Of a DNA stretch of 64,000 nucleotides, positions 24,601 through 37,279 are shown in pieces. A program made the translations under genes and the position numbers. The notes beneath the pieces were generated by a model that ran no database searches, had not been told where the DNA came from, and saw nothing but the letters and a program-made list of their open reading frames with translations. The DNA lies in assembly GCA_022376515.1 (NCBI GenBank), contig WTXI01000011.1, positions 620,001 through 684,000 on the forward strand, written 5' to 3'. Positions within the stretch are counted from its first letter, which is position 1. Each line of letters opens with the position of its first letter. This DNA comes from Lactifluus volemus (Eukaryota > Basidiomycota > Agaricomycetes > Russulales > Russulaceae).

Positions 24601-27600
24601 ACTCGATGGAAATGGCCGGAGTAACATGCTTGACGGGGGCGACAATCATCCAGATGGCTCGACAACTCGTGGAACAGATCGGTCGCCCCTTAGAACTCGA
24701 CACAGATGGGATTTGGTGCATGCTCCCTGGAGTATTCCCGGAGAACTTCAAGTTTCAACTAGAGAGCGGAAAATCAATTCCGTTCACCTACCCATGTACG
24801 ATGCTGAATCATCTCGTCTACGACAAATTTACAAATCATCAATACCACGATCTGGACCCGGAGACTGGAGATTACAAAGTACACAGCGAAAATTCCATTT
24901 TCTTTGAGCTGGACGGTCCTTACAAAGCAATGATATTGCCCTCATCCAAGGAGGAGGACAAATTATTGAAGAAGCGCTATGCTGTCTTCAATGACGACGG
25001 GACCTTGGCAGAGTTGAAAGGTTTCGAGGTGAAACGCCGTGGCGAACTTCAGCTCATCAAGATCTTCCAATCCCAAATTTTCGAGAAATTCTTACTTGGG
25101 ACAACGACAGAAGAGTGTTATGCAGCCGTTGCAGAAGTCGCAGATCGTTGGCTGGACGTCTTATTCAGCAAGGCGGCCGACCTTTCGGACGAGGAACTTG
25201 TTGATCTTATTGCCGAAAACAGAAGTATGTCCAAGACCTTGGCCGAGTACGCGGGACAGAAGTCGACTTCGATCAGCACTGCCAAGCGACTTGCAGAGTT
25301 TCTTGGAGATCAGATGGTCAAGGACAAAGGTCTCGCTTGCAAGTTTGTTATTTCCGCGCAGCCAGTTGGAGCACCTGTCACGGAACGCGCAGTTCCTGTG
25401 GCCATATTTTCAGCAGAGGAGAGCGTGAAACGAACGTATCTACGAAAGTGGTTGAGGAACAATGGCCTCACTAACTTTGAACTGCGGTCCATCCTCGATT
25501 GGGATTATTATATCGAGCGCCTTGGTTCCGTCGTTCAAAAACTTATCACCATTCCTGCGGCCATGCAAAAGGTAGCAAACCCTGTCCCCGCATTCATCAT
25601 CCCGATTGGCTCCACAAACGAGTGGCTGCTCTTGAAGACAAGTTTCACCAGCAGAAGATGACTGACTTTTTCAATCCGAGCGCTGGCGGCGAGGGGTCTA
25701 GTCATTTAGCGGATATCGAGGACATTGGGAATCTGGACAGAAGCTCCGATCGCCGTCGCATCGCAGTAATCAACCGTAAGCCACGCAAGAGCGTAGTATC
25801 ATCAAATGAGAAGGGGGAGGATGTCTCCAACAAGCCTTTGCCTGATCCTTCGCGAAACTACTCCGCCTGGATTAAGGCTATGCGTCTCCGCTGGAAGCAA
25901 CGACGTAGCGTGCGTACGGCCAGCGCGGATTCAACGATGGTCCCGTCTATGTTCCGTGGCGTGGCGAAACATAAATCAATGTCTCGCTGGGACATTGTAC
26001 AGCTGCGTCCTACACGCTCGCCTGGGCGGTATGATCTCTGGCTCAATGTCGACGGAGAACTTACCTCGATACCACTTCGTATACCCCGCGAGTTTTACCT
26101 CCACCTTCGAGTGGATTCGCCGGACACACTCTTTCGAACAGACCTGTACGCCTGGGAAAAAGTCACACGAAGCTCGCCCAGAAACATGCCATGTACGAAC
26201 CTCTACAAGATCACCACCCGTGAGGACGTGTATCAAGAAAACCAGGAGCATTTTGTCGACCTCACAAACCACCCAAATGTCGATGGGGTCTTCGAGTTGC
26301 AGGTAACGACCGGATGGATTTCAACTCTCAATTATTACTTACCATAGCCATTGGTGGCAGGTTCCTTTGGCCATCCGTGGTATCCTGAAGCTAGGCAAAA
26401 CATGCATACCAGCTGAAAACAGTACCACGCTCAACCGAGCAGGGATAACGGGTCTGGATCTCAACCAGATAGAAATGGGGAGTCCTTCGCCACGCTCGCG
26501 ATACTTGGACGAAGGAGAGCAGGAAAATACCTCTTCCTTTATCACGCTTGCTCGGTCAACGCCCCTATCCACGTCTTTGCGTTCTTTTTACCGGCTGGTA
26601 ACGTGAGACTGCATCTCGTGGATCCTGCAACTCGGCGGCAGCCGATTTCGAGGCTTCGGAAGTTTACAGCGATCTACGACGGCAACATCATGCAAAGTAT
26701 GGAAGATGCATCTCGATAAACTATCCAGAGTCTCGCGAGTTCAGCCCTACGTACCACTCAAGCGATTCAGCAGCGTTAAAAGCCATATCACGAGAGCTCG
26801 GTCTGCTTGAAAACCAGTCCCTCACGGTGATAATTTCTTCCATGAAAGACCAAGCATACTTCAACCAGTCGGTACCCAGGCTTAGTAGATTTCCTGTCCT
26901 TTCAATGTCCAAAGCAAGGGCCCCTCACAGTCTCGATGTCTTTCCCTGGCAGACAAATGTCGCGCAAAAAATGTGCCAACGTTATCTTTCCCTTGGTCCC
27001 TGGATCGACCGAATGACAGCCCTCGCTGAATATTACGACGTACCCATTGGCCACATCGATGGAGACCAACCGCTACTCCTCTCGGATATCGTGTTCGCCA
27101 GGCGACTCGTAAACCAAGATATGATTTTGTGGTGGTCACCGAGTGGTTGCCCGGATCTAGGTGGCCTGGAGGACGATATGCGCTCTGCAGAGGAGCTGCC
27201 CGTTACCGAGTTTATTACCCCCGGTTGCTACTCCAATGTCTGCCTTGAGGTGACTGTGCGGAACCTATCCGTAAACTCTGTGCTTCACGCGATGGCCGTC
27301 AACGAGCTGGAGGGTAGTGGTGGGACAACCGCTTTTGATTCGGTATCACATACAATCAAAGAGTTCGCCGACGGCGAATCTCAACGCGACCTCACCCTTG
27401 GAGAGTGTAATGTTTCTCCGCAAACATTCGGGATTATCAAATCCATGGTCAGGGCGTGGTTGTTGGACAAGATCCGACATGGTTTCGAAAGCCCAGCGAC
27501 GCTGGCCATCGACCACTTTTGGAGATGGATCAGCTCGAAAGCTTCTCACATGTATGACCCCAGTATCCATCGTTTCGTGCACGGCCTCATGAGGAAGACG

Positions 27601-28825
27601 TTCATTCAAATGCTCGCCGAGTTCAAGCGCCTTGGTTCGCAAGTAATATACGCAGACTTCAGCCGGCTTTTGCTCGTTACTTCGAAGCCTCCAGGAACGG
27701 CATATGCTTATGCAACGTATATCACAACGGCAGTGACGTCGAATGAACTATTTCAGCACATATACCTGAAGACGGAGCGTTTCTTTGACTTTCTATTGTT
27801 CATGGACCAAGCCAACGCTGGCGGCATCGTTTGCGAAGACCCGCTCTCAGTCGAACCACCCGAGGACCTGGTCGTTGAGATGCGCTGGAATATCGAACTT
27901 TTCCTACCACCCGCCATTCAGAGCGAGTTTTCGGACCTCGTCCGTTACTTCCTCCTCGAAATGTATAGAGCCGCTCAAAAGGAAGGGCAACGTGCACCGT
28001 TGCGTGTACTCGCAAATGGCGCTCCAGACCTTACGCAGCGAGATGCCAATAAAGTCCGCGAGCACGACGCAATCAGAAACTTCATCTCGCGTCGGCTGAC
28101 GAGGAAATTGTTCCGCGCGATCGAGAATGTCCAAGCACAGGTGCATGCCGCCATCGGCGACCCCGAGGCCGAACAGGCGCTTTCCTTCCCCTTGCTGCCG
28201 GGCGGACACCTCACGCTCACCGATCCGGCCGTAGAACTCACAAAGTTTGCCTGCGCGGTATTTTCCCTGGCTCGTCCATTCGAAAATGAGGTCGGATTGC
28301 TGACCCGTAACGCGTGGAGCTCGTCGGCATCAAAGCGTTTGGGGAGAACGCGGCCTTCCGCAATCCGTGTGCGCCATTACGCTTGAGCGGCGTGCCTTGC
28401 CGTCACTGCGACGCGCTCAGAGATTTCGACTTTTGTCGCGACGCGGATTTGCTCCCGCGTCCCGATGAGGGACGCCCACGGTGGGCGTGTACGAGATGTG
28501 GCGCCGAACATGACCGAACGGCGGTTGAATTTGAACTCATCGAACGAGTGCACACGCTCGAACGTGCCATCGCACAACAAGACTTGCGTTGCGCCCGTTG
28601 CGGACAAGTGCGCGCAGATCACGTCGCACGGATACACGACTGCGGGGGATCATTCCGCAATACGGTGAACCGGACGGATGTACGCCGCACGCTTCGCACC
28701 ATGGTGAATGTCGCCATTGTCCATGACCTTCATCGGCTCCGGGTGGGTGCGATTGTTCTACGTTTTCGTATTTTCTGATATATGCGTCACAGGAAACCGC
28801 TCAGGCCATGTTGGAATGCTCTTGA
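21678..28825 (+). CDS. POL2: DNA polymerase epsilon catalytic subunit
   Basis: Leading-strand replicative polymerase with proofreading exonuclease. Exons 21678-21941, 22054-22179, 22239-22940, 22993-23309, 23362-23542, 23592-23777, 23826-26302, 26361-28742 and 28793-28825; about 2.2 thousand residues, as expected. An RG-rich head precedes the conserved body. Exonuclease motifs: AYDIETTK (I), NGDFFDFPF (II), [11 protein letters not shown] (III). Polymerase motifs: [12 protein letters not shown] (A), [11 protein letters not shown] (B), [11 protein letters not shown] (C, the DTD form typical of epsilon). The inactive C-terminal half follows, with SLDVFPWQT and [13 protein letters not shown], then two cysteine modules: [13 protein letters not shown]...CTRCG and CARCGQV...CGGSF. 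Four frame breaks (near 25588, 26526, 26700 and 28314) each need one added base. The last exon is tentative; without it the frame ends at 28778. Single-copy essential genes rarely carry such breaks, so assembly error is likely. Confidence 0.95.
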
Positions 28826-29738
28826 ATCTTGAATGTCCGGTCTCGTCTGTGATTAGTTTCGCTGTCTGCCAGGATATCCTTTATTTACCCTGTCCCGAAC
28901 ATCGTCTCATTCATTGTATTTTGTATCAACCACATACCCGCATATAATAACATCAACCCGTTCACTGCCGCGACTTGTAACCGGTTGATGGATATGATAT
29001 TGTTGTCAGCATTGGTGTGGGTGCCTGCCCCGTTCCGTTAAAATGACCTCAATGAGGCTCTGGTAACGATCAAGGGCGCGACTCAGTATTTGGGGATGAA
29101 ACACTATATTGTGCAACATTGTGCCTAGTCACGACCTTTGATCGCTAACAGGTTAAGACATATAGTCTTTCCCCAAAGACTGAGTCACAATCTTGGTCCA
29201 ACAGATTATGAGACCTGGTGAATCTCCCAAGCCACACCTCAGTCCGGCCTCCATAATGTGTTCAATGTGCTGCAGTAGCCTGGCTGGACATTGAATGCAT
29301 TATGGGCGGCAGGGTGAACATATGGACCGGGAAACATGCAGGTGCCATACCCCGTTAGATCAAAACCACGACTCAGTCCTCCAAGTTGCGGATGAAGGAC
29401 CGAATTACCCTCAGCGTATTGTGGGTTTTTATAAACTATGGAAAGGAAGAGCATGGGAATCTTGCGGTCCAGTGAACTAAAATCGAAGGTGTTTCCTTTT
29501 TAGCATCACTCCAACATGACTGAAAGGATGACTTGACTAATTCCGATGAAAGAATCGACATAACAAGTGTGATACATTTGTTACTCAAGGGGACTACCTG
29601 CGACCACCTCTAAGTTCATGATCATGCGTTGCCCATTATTGGCTAAATATACAAAGAAAAGGGTTATATCCGAGTGAGGAAAGATATCGTCCGAGTGCAC
29701 TCGAAAAGGATCGGACCGATGTCCGACTCGCCACGCGG
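28826..29738. other. Spacer with imperfect inverted repeats
   Basis: No gene recognised. 29080-29096 (GACTCAGTATTTGGGGA) is nearly the reverse complement of 29170-29186, and 29068-29088 resembles the reverse complement of 29124-29144, so this 120-base segment can fold back on itself. The rest has no coding signal; the right end holds the 3' UTR of the Hym1 gene. Confidence 0.45.
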
Positions 29739-31008
29739 TCAGAGAGTCTGAATCTGTACAATGAGGAATTGCTTCTCGTCCTAAAAAGTTCAATTGGTAA
29801 GTCAAGTAGTAAAGAGAGGTCAAAAGAGAAGTAGACGGACCGTGAATTGTTCGTCTGTAGACAAAATCGGAGACAGGTTACATAGTGTGGCAACAACAAG
29901 GGGGACTGGACGTACCATCCTTATCATTGTGGAAGTTCTTGAGGAAAACAAGCAGTTTCTCCTTGTTCCGTCGAAGGATGGCTTCGATCTGCGGCGGTTT
30001 CTTAGGATTCGCGACAAATACCTTGAATACATGGAAAGCCTCGAATTGGATGTTCTTGCTCTTGTCACGGAGAAGGTTCATCATCATCTTGAGGTTAACG
30101 TCATTCGCAATGTAGCGCGTCATAACATTGAAGTTGGCACGGTCCAGAGTATCTCGCCGAGTAATTTGAGGGATTGTCGCTTCGTGACGTAGTTGTTCGA
30201 CAATATGAGTGTCGCGAACGAATTGAAGAATCGGTCGTAATTCTTGTCCAAGTACTCTGCGACCATTGGTTTATGCCGGGTCAGGGTTTCCTTAAGGCTC
30301 GTGTATGCGTCCGTCGAGATTCCAAATGTAGTTGTCTCTATATATTGCGGGTATTTGTAAAACCTACGCATGCACAGAGTGGACATCAAAACACGGGATT
30401 GAAGCGTGCGGAAAAACGTACTGTTCGGAATACAGCAGGATCTTGCATAATGGTTCGTGGCGAAGCATTTCACGAAGGATCATGCCCGTGTTGAGCGCAA
30501 CATCTTCGTTCTCATAACCGGCAAGAGCAGCAAACAGAACCTCACGCTTCCCCGATATGTACTCGACCGTTGGCCAGCGTGCGCCGATTTGCCGCCGGAG
30601 GAGGTTGTTGAAGATTTGTACGACATCTTTCCTGGCTTCAAAATCAAAGCGCGCGATGTGGACGACCAGCCAGTGCAATAGGTCCGTGTTATAAGTCTCC
30701 TGCGCGAGCTGTGCGAAAAGTTCCGGTACGGGCTCTGGCGGTGGGTCAATTGGAGTACGAACTGTACAGCCATGGAAAGGGTTTCACCTCCATCACCGTA
30801 GAGCATGCCTTTGATCTGCTGCAGGTATTTGCTGACTTCTTCGCCCGCCTAGAAAGGCCACGTCATATCCTTTTTCTTAAGGGCGGGATAGGAAGCGCAC
30901 CTTCTTTCTCGGCTCACCTTGCTGAGCAGATTCGAGCTTGAAGATGTTATCTCGCAGGCCACGCACGAGATCGGTTGGCGTGCGTTGTTTTGTCTTGAAA
31001 AAGTTCAT
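29739..31008 (-). CDS. HYM1: Mo25/Hym1 scaffold protein
   Basis: Scaffold of the RAM/NDR-kinase pathway that controls polarised growth and cell separation; its animal counterpart Mo25 activates STE20-type kinases. Exons 31008-30901, 30848-30788, 30734-30422, 30363-29916, 29854-29841 and 29780-29739 give about 328 residues, the family length. Seen: [20 protein letters not shown] at the start, [34 protein letters not shown] across an intron, [57 protein letters not shown] and DEQFT-DEKQFL. One break near 30146 needs a single added base between GEIL and DRANFNV. The fifth exon is only 14 bases. Confidence 0.93.
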
Positions 31009-31440
31009 GAGGAGGATGGGGGGAGGGATACTGGAGAGGATGATGGGGAGAAGGTAAGATGTGGAGTAAGAGGGAGAGAGGGATAGCGGCAGTGAGGAAC
31101 ATGAGTAACGACACGGTTATTACAGTTGGTTTCTTGACCAGAATGCCGGCATCAACCAGATTTGACAAATCTGCAATTGGCCGATTTCACTCTTTTTCCC
31201 TCTACAACGGTGCCTCAAATTCCCTTTAATCGAGTTCGGCACTCGAGCAATTACTAACTAAACTTGACCTAATTTTGATGGTTCTGTCCACCTGATCCGT
31301 TTCACGCACGGTCAACCTGATCCGGATACTGTATTATATTTTACGGTCACCAACAGCCTTTTATTTGATTATGTCACTTGCGGCTTTATCCGACCAACCC
31401 CAGCCCCCAGCCCCAGATACCCACCCAACCGCTTTCCCTA
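31009..31440. promoter_or_regulatory. Divergent promoter of HYM1 and GNA1
   Basis: The two genes start 432 bases apart on opposite strands, so the interval contains both promoters. Two near-identical imperfect CCTGATCCG segments occur near 31291 and 31316 (CACCTGATCCGTTTC and AACCTGATCCGGATA); whether they are regulatory is unknown. A TATTATATTTTA stretch at 31331-31342 is a possible core promoter for GNA1. Confidence 0.5.
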
Positions 31441-32117
31441 ATGTCTTTCACTTCGAACACCGCTCTTCAACTTCTTTTCCCCGAAGAGCTCATCCCCCAA
31501 CACGTCAAGGACGAATTACCACCCGACCTACACGTGCGTCTACCTTTCGCTCCACTATCTCTCTTTCTCACTTCTCGACTTCTTCTTTCGCACTCTTTCC
31601 CCTTCAGATTCGCCCTTTAGCTTCCACAGATTACGAACGTGGTCATCTCTCAGTCCTCTCAGTCCTTACCCAAACCCCCGATGTCGGCGCAGCGGCGTGG
31701 ACATCTCAGTTCCACGCCCTGAACTCCGCCCCGAACACATACTACATCCTCGTCATCGTCTCACGAGAGACAGACCGGATCGTCGGCACCGGTGGCGTCT
31801 TCGTCGAGCGTAAATTCTTGCGCGGACTCGGCCGCGTCGGTCATATCGAGGATATCGCCGTCGCCAGCGAGATGCAGGGCAAAAAACTCGGCCTTCGCAT
31901 CATCCAAGCCCTCACGCACATCGCGGAAAATGCAGGGTGCTACAAGACCATCCTTGACTGCAGCGACGACAATACTCGTACGTATCGCTCTTGTTGACAA
32001 CGGCGCTGTTCTTGTCAGACCTGATATCCTCTTCTTTCCCTCTTAGCGTTCTATGAGAAATGTGGCTATGAGAAACGAGGGAACGAGATGGTGATCACCG
32101 TTATTGCGTTCCTGTAA
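31441..32117 (+). CDS. GNA1: Glucosamine-6-phosphate N-acetyltransferase
   Basis: GNAT enzyme that acetylates glucosamine-6-phosphate with acetyl-CoA in the UDP-GlcNAc pathway, feeding chitin and glycoprotein synthesis; cytosolic. Exons 31441-31533, 31608-31977 and 32047-32117 give 177 residues. Seen: an N-terminal helix LFPEELIPQHVKDELP, IRPLASTDYERG, VGTGGVFVERKFLRGLGRVG, the GHIEDIAVASEMQGKKLGLR acetyl-CoA-binding segment (QGKKLG corresponds to the Q/R-x-x-G-x-G loop), CYKTILDCSDDNT and the FYEKCGYEKRG C-terminal motif. Both introns are GT-AG. An ATG at 31372 lies upstream in another frame; the start at 31441 is preferred because it gives the usual fungal N-terminus. No frame break. Confidence 0.95.
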
Positions 32118-32485
32118 AAGTCGTTGGTTGACCTCTTTGCAGGCGAAATATACCACCGTACGTGAGCGTACGCCTAGGCTCTAAAGCCTAAACCTTCAAG
32201 TCAATCCACCGTTAGACCACGACAGATCTAGACCGTGGCATTAGCATTTAGACGTGTATGGTCTCATTATCGGGCCGGGGGCTCATGTTTTGCATTTTAG
32301 CATTCGTAGCTTTGGATATCGGGTTTGTGACGCAGCGCATGGTACAACAGCTCACTATCGTACACGTGCAACTCGAATAAATGTACTATCAAAATAATCA
32401 TGAGAACGCGTGGATAGCCGCGCAATAAACTGGAAGAGTGTGAGAAACCGAATAAATGCGCGGTAAGCAAAAAAAAACGAAACAA
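32118..32485. other. Convergent 3' spacer
   Basis: Lies between the convergent GNA1 and Ase1 genes and contains their 3' UTRs. GAGCGTACGC (around 32163) is a short palindrome-like patch; no gene is seen. Confidence 0.5.
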
Positions 32486-35002
32486 TCATGTATCCTCATC
32501 CTCTTCCTTTATTAATGCGTGTTCGTCCACGCCACCACCATACCGTCCCTGAGGTGCTGCTGACTGCCAATCTCCACTCGGTCGCGGTCGGAAACTTTCC
32601 CTGCGCGCACGCTTCTCTTTGAGAGCGACCGTCTGTGGATTTCTCGACGTGGTCGTACCGAGTCCAGAGCCGACGCTCCGTACACGGTACGAGCTCGATG
32701 ACGATGACAAATGATGTGTGATGCGTCGCCGCACCAACGCCGCCCGAAGTCATCGGTCCCCTTGACGGTGGACGGCCGATCCCGAGCGCAACATGTTGCT
32801 TCGGTACGACGGTGGCGGACACGGCACGTGGCGCCGGTACGGGCAATACCGACGCGCGAACGGGCACTGGCATCGCAATTTTGCTCGGTGGACGGTCACT
32901 ACTACTTGCGCAACGCGGAACGAATCCTGGCACCGCCGCCGCCACTTGCGGTCCGTTGTTGTTGGTCTCTGCGAGCCGCGGCCGTTTGCTCGGCACGGAA
33001 TGTGCGCGACCCATGCTGGACGCTGGGCGGACGGCCGGCGTGACGACGCCCTTTCCGGGTGCAGAGTTGGGCGTGGTCGCTCGTGGGGGAACCGAGCCCG
33101 CACGCGCCTTGGTCCCTCGACGGTTCTCCTTGTCGGCAGCACCAGTTGCGTTGAGCAGAATTTGTAGCATGCTCTCTCCATGCACAAGAAAAGGGCGACC
33201 CGATTCCGCTTCCCATGCGGGAATGGAGGCGAGGAGATCTTTTTCGAGCTACAAACGTCGTCAGTGTCACCGCGTCTTGCTTTGTGAATAAACGGTGGAC
33301 TTGCCCTTGGTTTCTCCTTCTGAACACGCTTGCGCATCTTTTCTTCGCGCAATAATCGACCTGGGTCTCGCGGACCCCTCCCAAGGAGGCGACTTTGGTC
33401 AGTTGCTGCACTTGCAAGTTCTTTCTGCTCATCACAAATGTCGAAATACTTGCGTACACCTGGGAGGAGATGGGCTTTTGTCCGCCGTTCTTCCTTGAGT
33501 CGCCTAATCTCCTCTTCGTGAATGAGGAGTAGTTCCTCGGTATGTTCATCTAGAGAACGAGGTCATAAGTACACATTATAGAAACTTCTTAAAGCGGGAA
33601 ACTCACCGTCAAAGAATGGCGTAAAGTCTGACCGCTCCTCCTCGCTGATAAGGAGCTCATCCCAAAGTTTGGCAATCTCACCGCGCGCGTTCTCCACGAA
33701 TGCGCTCATGCGTTCACGCTTCAACTCAAGCATGCGCTCGAGCTCGGCTTCGTACTCGCGGATTGTTTCCTCTGTGCTACCACGATGCGCGTCGACGAAT
33801 CCGTCCATCGCTTCATCTGGAACGCCCATCCGGCGCCACAGACCCTCGAGTTGGTCGTACATAGCTTGTATGTGCGCTTCGCGGCGACGCTGTAGGTCTT
33901 CAAGCGCGCTGCGAGTTCCCTCTGCCCAAACAAGTAAACCAGGAGTTGGTTCGACACCCTCAAGTCCCACGCAACGCCCTGAAAGGTGCTCGTCGTCTGC
34001 TTCGTCAAGCTGTGCCACGAAACGCGCAAATACACGCTGGTATTCGACTTCACTCTCGGAGTAATCGGATGTAGAAAATAATGTTGGGGGCTTGGATCGT
34101 GATCTGGGCGTTGGCGTTCGTATAAACGGGTCCGAAGGTGATAACTTGCCAAATTCCAGGGCGGAAGGCGGGCGGGATATAGGGGGGACACTAAGCGAAT
34201 TCGATGATGATGATGATGACGAGGATGACGAGGGAAGGTCCTCGAGCGTAGGTGGTATGATGCCAAGTTCAGTTTGGAGCCAATCAATCTGGATGAATAT
34301 TGTTGACAAATGGCTGAGACGCTTGGACTGCCGAAGTTTCGTTTATAAACAGAGTAACAAGTGAGGGACTCGGTGAAACATACTATTTCACCCTTTCCCC
34401 GTACAAGCTCTTTTTCCAGCTTCGAGAACCGCTCCGGGCTTACATCCTCGTAAGGCCCACTGGAACTTCGTGCTGTTGAGCAATTAAGAACATCTTCTGA
34501 AAAGAAACTATCTCCGACAATGCGTGCGATCGAGGCGAGGCGAGTGGTGAGAGCGATCAGTTGCTCGAGCTTGGTGTGGTACAGCTGTGACACGCCATGG
34601 TCAGTCAGCATAATGGCACCAGCAGGAGCTGCTCACCTGTCGGAGCTTCTCTTGAAGCTCAGCGAGCTGGTCATATCTCCTAGGAAGAACAGGCTCCCTG
34701 CGTAGTTCAGTGGCAGTAATTTCCAAGCCCTTTGCAGAGGGACCGAGGGCAATGCTATAGCTATGGCATTCCGACTCTAGATTCTCGCAGCGTTCCTCTA
34801 GCTCGTGCACTTGCTTCTTCCTAGAGCTGATCTGATCCTCGACACAGCGCGTAAGAGCCTTTTGCAAAGAAGATAACTCATCTGCGAGGGCGGTAGGAGG
34901 AAGACCGAGCTGAGCATGAAGAGTTGGGAGAAGTTGAGTCTGTGTTTGGAGATGTGTGTGTAAAGAGTTGAGAAGTGAAGTGATTGTAGGCTGTGATGAC
35001 AT
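32486..35002 (-). CDS. ASE1: Microtubule bundling protein Ase1/PRC1/MAP65
   Basis: Homodimeric crosslinker of antiparallel microtubules in the anaphase midzone. Exons 35002-34637, 34584-34384, 34327-33607, 33549-33305 and 33248 to about 32490; near 760 residues. An N-terminal coiled coil (LSSLQKALTRCVEDQISSRK) is followed by the spectrin-like MAP65 core: LHDQ-like LYHTKLEQLIAL, STIFIQIDWLQTELGI, SAFVENARGEIAKLWDELL, EERSDFTPFFDDEH across an intron, VRKYFDICDEQKEL, SRLLGRGPRDPGRLLREEK and ASIPAWEAESGRPFLVHG. The tail is basic and serine-rich, ending in the family-like RARRESFRPRPS. That tail lies in a different frame from the core, so a small indel is likely near 32710; with the uncorrected frame the stop is at 32496. 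The fourth intron (33249-33304) has a GC donor, AGG|GCAAGT. Confidence 0.9.
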
Positions 35003-35107
35003 GATTTTCAAAGAGTCAATCGACGCATTCGTTGATTTCGACGACCCCGAACGATGAGACGACCAAAGTGAGAACGCGCCAAAGTCAACAACATCACGTG
35101 ATCTCAT

Positions 35108-37279
35108 TCAGAACCCGGCTTGGGCCGCTGACCGCTCTGCAAGACTACCTCGGGCTGCCCATCCACTGACAAATTCAGTCGTGTCCCCCTCCAGACCATA
35201 TTTTTCCGAAGCAACTCCCCACCCACCCCCACCAGGTGTCTCAATCCGTATGCGGTCCCCTTTACCCATGCTGATCGTAGCTTTTCCTCCGATGTTAATC
35301 TCCCGTGTCTTTGGTAAATCACCCTCGGGGCGTCCCCGTCCTCCTCACGTCCTTGCTTAATCCAGGTGTTGCGTCCAAGTCCGCCCGGTAGGCCACCCTC
35401 TAGGCCGTACGGCGTTCGTGTCCGCCGCTATGGAAATTATTAGAATGTACAAGGTTGACTTGAAACAGTCAAGTACCTCTGAGAGGATAGACACTTGCAA
35501 CGGCTCCAAGAATTCGAGTTCCCGGGTCACGCCCTCTCCGCCACGGAACTCCCCAGACCCAGCAGAGCCCTGGCGTAGACCGAAGGTATGAACAAGCACT
35601 GGATATCGCCGCTCGAGCAACTCAACATCGCCGATCCTTGTATTTGTTATATGCGTGTGTACCCCTGATGTTCCATGCCAGTTCGGGCCAGCACCCGAAC
35701 CCCCAGCGATCGTCTGAGCAGCTTGTCAGCGTCTAATAGAAGAAGAATGGTGCAGACACATGCCTCGTAGTAACCCCACCCCGCAACAGCGCGTCCCTCG
35801 TTGTCTTTGCCGCCCGCGCCGAAAGTGAGATTGTTCGTGCACCCTTGGCTAGCCGCGCAGGCATGGAATGCTCGTAGTACGACGTCTACGATGCGCTGTG
35901 ATGTCAGTACATTCCCTCCACAAACTGCCGCAGTACGTGACGGCGCCAATAGGGTGTCCCTGGGTGTCCGGACTACCACACAACTCAACAAAATCACGAC
36001 GCAGAAGAAAAGGAGAATTACTATCAAGTGGGACTAGACAACCCGCATTCAACGGGATGTCAACGTCCAGCATGGCTCGCATGCAATATATTACTGCCGA
36101 GTGAACGACCGAAATAGGTGCGTTGAGGTTGCCGCGAACCTCGCATCCGGTGCCATCGAAGTCGAACACAGCGGAGCCCTCGTCCTTATTTATCTCGACT
36201 CGAAGACAGATCTACAGTTTCCGGCCATGAGTCAGAACGTCGATCGCCATTCGTTAGAGAAGGTAACATGCAGGGGAACCATCATCCAAATAATCGACCG
36301 CACTTAGGACATTCGTGTTCAGTTTTTTGGCAACATTGCGTAGGAGGTTGCGCACAGAGCTCTCTGCGTTGTTTCGGATATGCCGCATATATTCCTGAAC
36401 AGTCTTCAGGCTATAATCCTCACAACTATGGGAAAAGGTTGAAATCACATACATCCAGCATGTATCGAAAGGAGACGTACTCTGGTGGATTAACTGGATG
36501 CCTTTGTAGTTGGCAGCAATTTGCTGGACGATCGATCTCAGGGGTCTATTGATGTGTAGTACACATTTCGCTTACAGCTTTCAAGTCGCTCTCGACATCT
36601 CGGATATTCCGACATCCGGAGCTTCCTGGGTACTTTGCAGGCTTGTCGATCATGTATTCGTACAGTCCGTGTTTATCGAACACGCCTTCCTTCACGAGTT
36701 TGAAACTGACGATCTCCGCGCCTTCCTCAAAAATATTCACAGAGGTTGGGGGCATGGACCCAGGCAAAATACCACCAATATCGGCGTGATGGCCACGCGA
36801 TGCAGTAAAAAAAATTATTTTTTTGGACTCTGGATCAAAAACGGGGCTGATGATGGTGATATCTGGGAGGTGTCTACAACAAAAAAAGGTGTTACTAATA
36901 GGAAGAGGTGAAAATTTGAGGGAACTTGCGATCCTCCTGCGTGCGGTGAATTGGTCATCAAAACATCCCCTTCCTTGAGGTCATCTCCGTAAAGATTCAT
37001 TTGATACTTGACGGCACTATCGACTCAGATAAGACTAAGACGTAGGGTAAGACACTGGACAAACAAGCTCATGGAGCCCAAGTGAATCGGAATGTAAGGG
37101 GCATTGGCTACCAGATCACCATCTGGAGCAAATAGAGCGCAGGAAAAGTCCAGGCGTTCTTTGATGTTGGTGCTGATTGAGGTCTGCTGCAATGAGCGCC
37201 CCATGGCCTCCGCGACGCTCATAAACCGATTGGCGAAGAGCGTGAGCAAGATTGGATCGGGGCCCTCAGAGGTTGACAT
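35108..37279 (-). CDS. HyuB half of 5-oxoprolinase (N-terminal half absent)
   Basis: Hydantoinase B/oxoprolinase domain, part of the ATP-dependent enzyme opening 5-oxoproline to glutamate in glutathione recycling. Exons 37279-37056, 37016-36930, 36873-36576, 36523-36477, 36425-36272, 36211-36022, 35972-35764, 35713-35477 and 35427-35108; 588 residues after adding one base at the GGGG run 35327-35330. Seen: [141 protein letters not shown] and the glycine-rich [10 protein letters not shown] near the end. Typical fungal enzymes are about 1280 residues with a HyuA half in front; none is visible upstream. Three introns (35714-35763, 36212-36271, 36874-36929) have GC donors. The exon 4-5 junction is the least certain. 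Confidence 0.85.

Noticed and set aside
32793..33291. Long plus-strand open frames opposite the Ase1 tail
   Set aside because: They are antisense shadows of a GC-rich, low-complexity exon.
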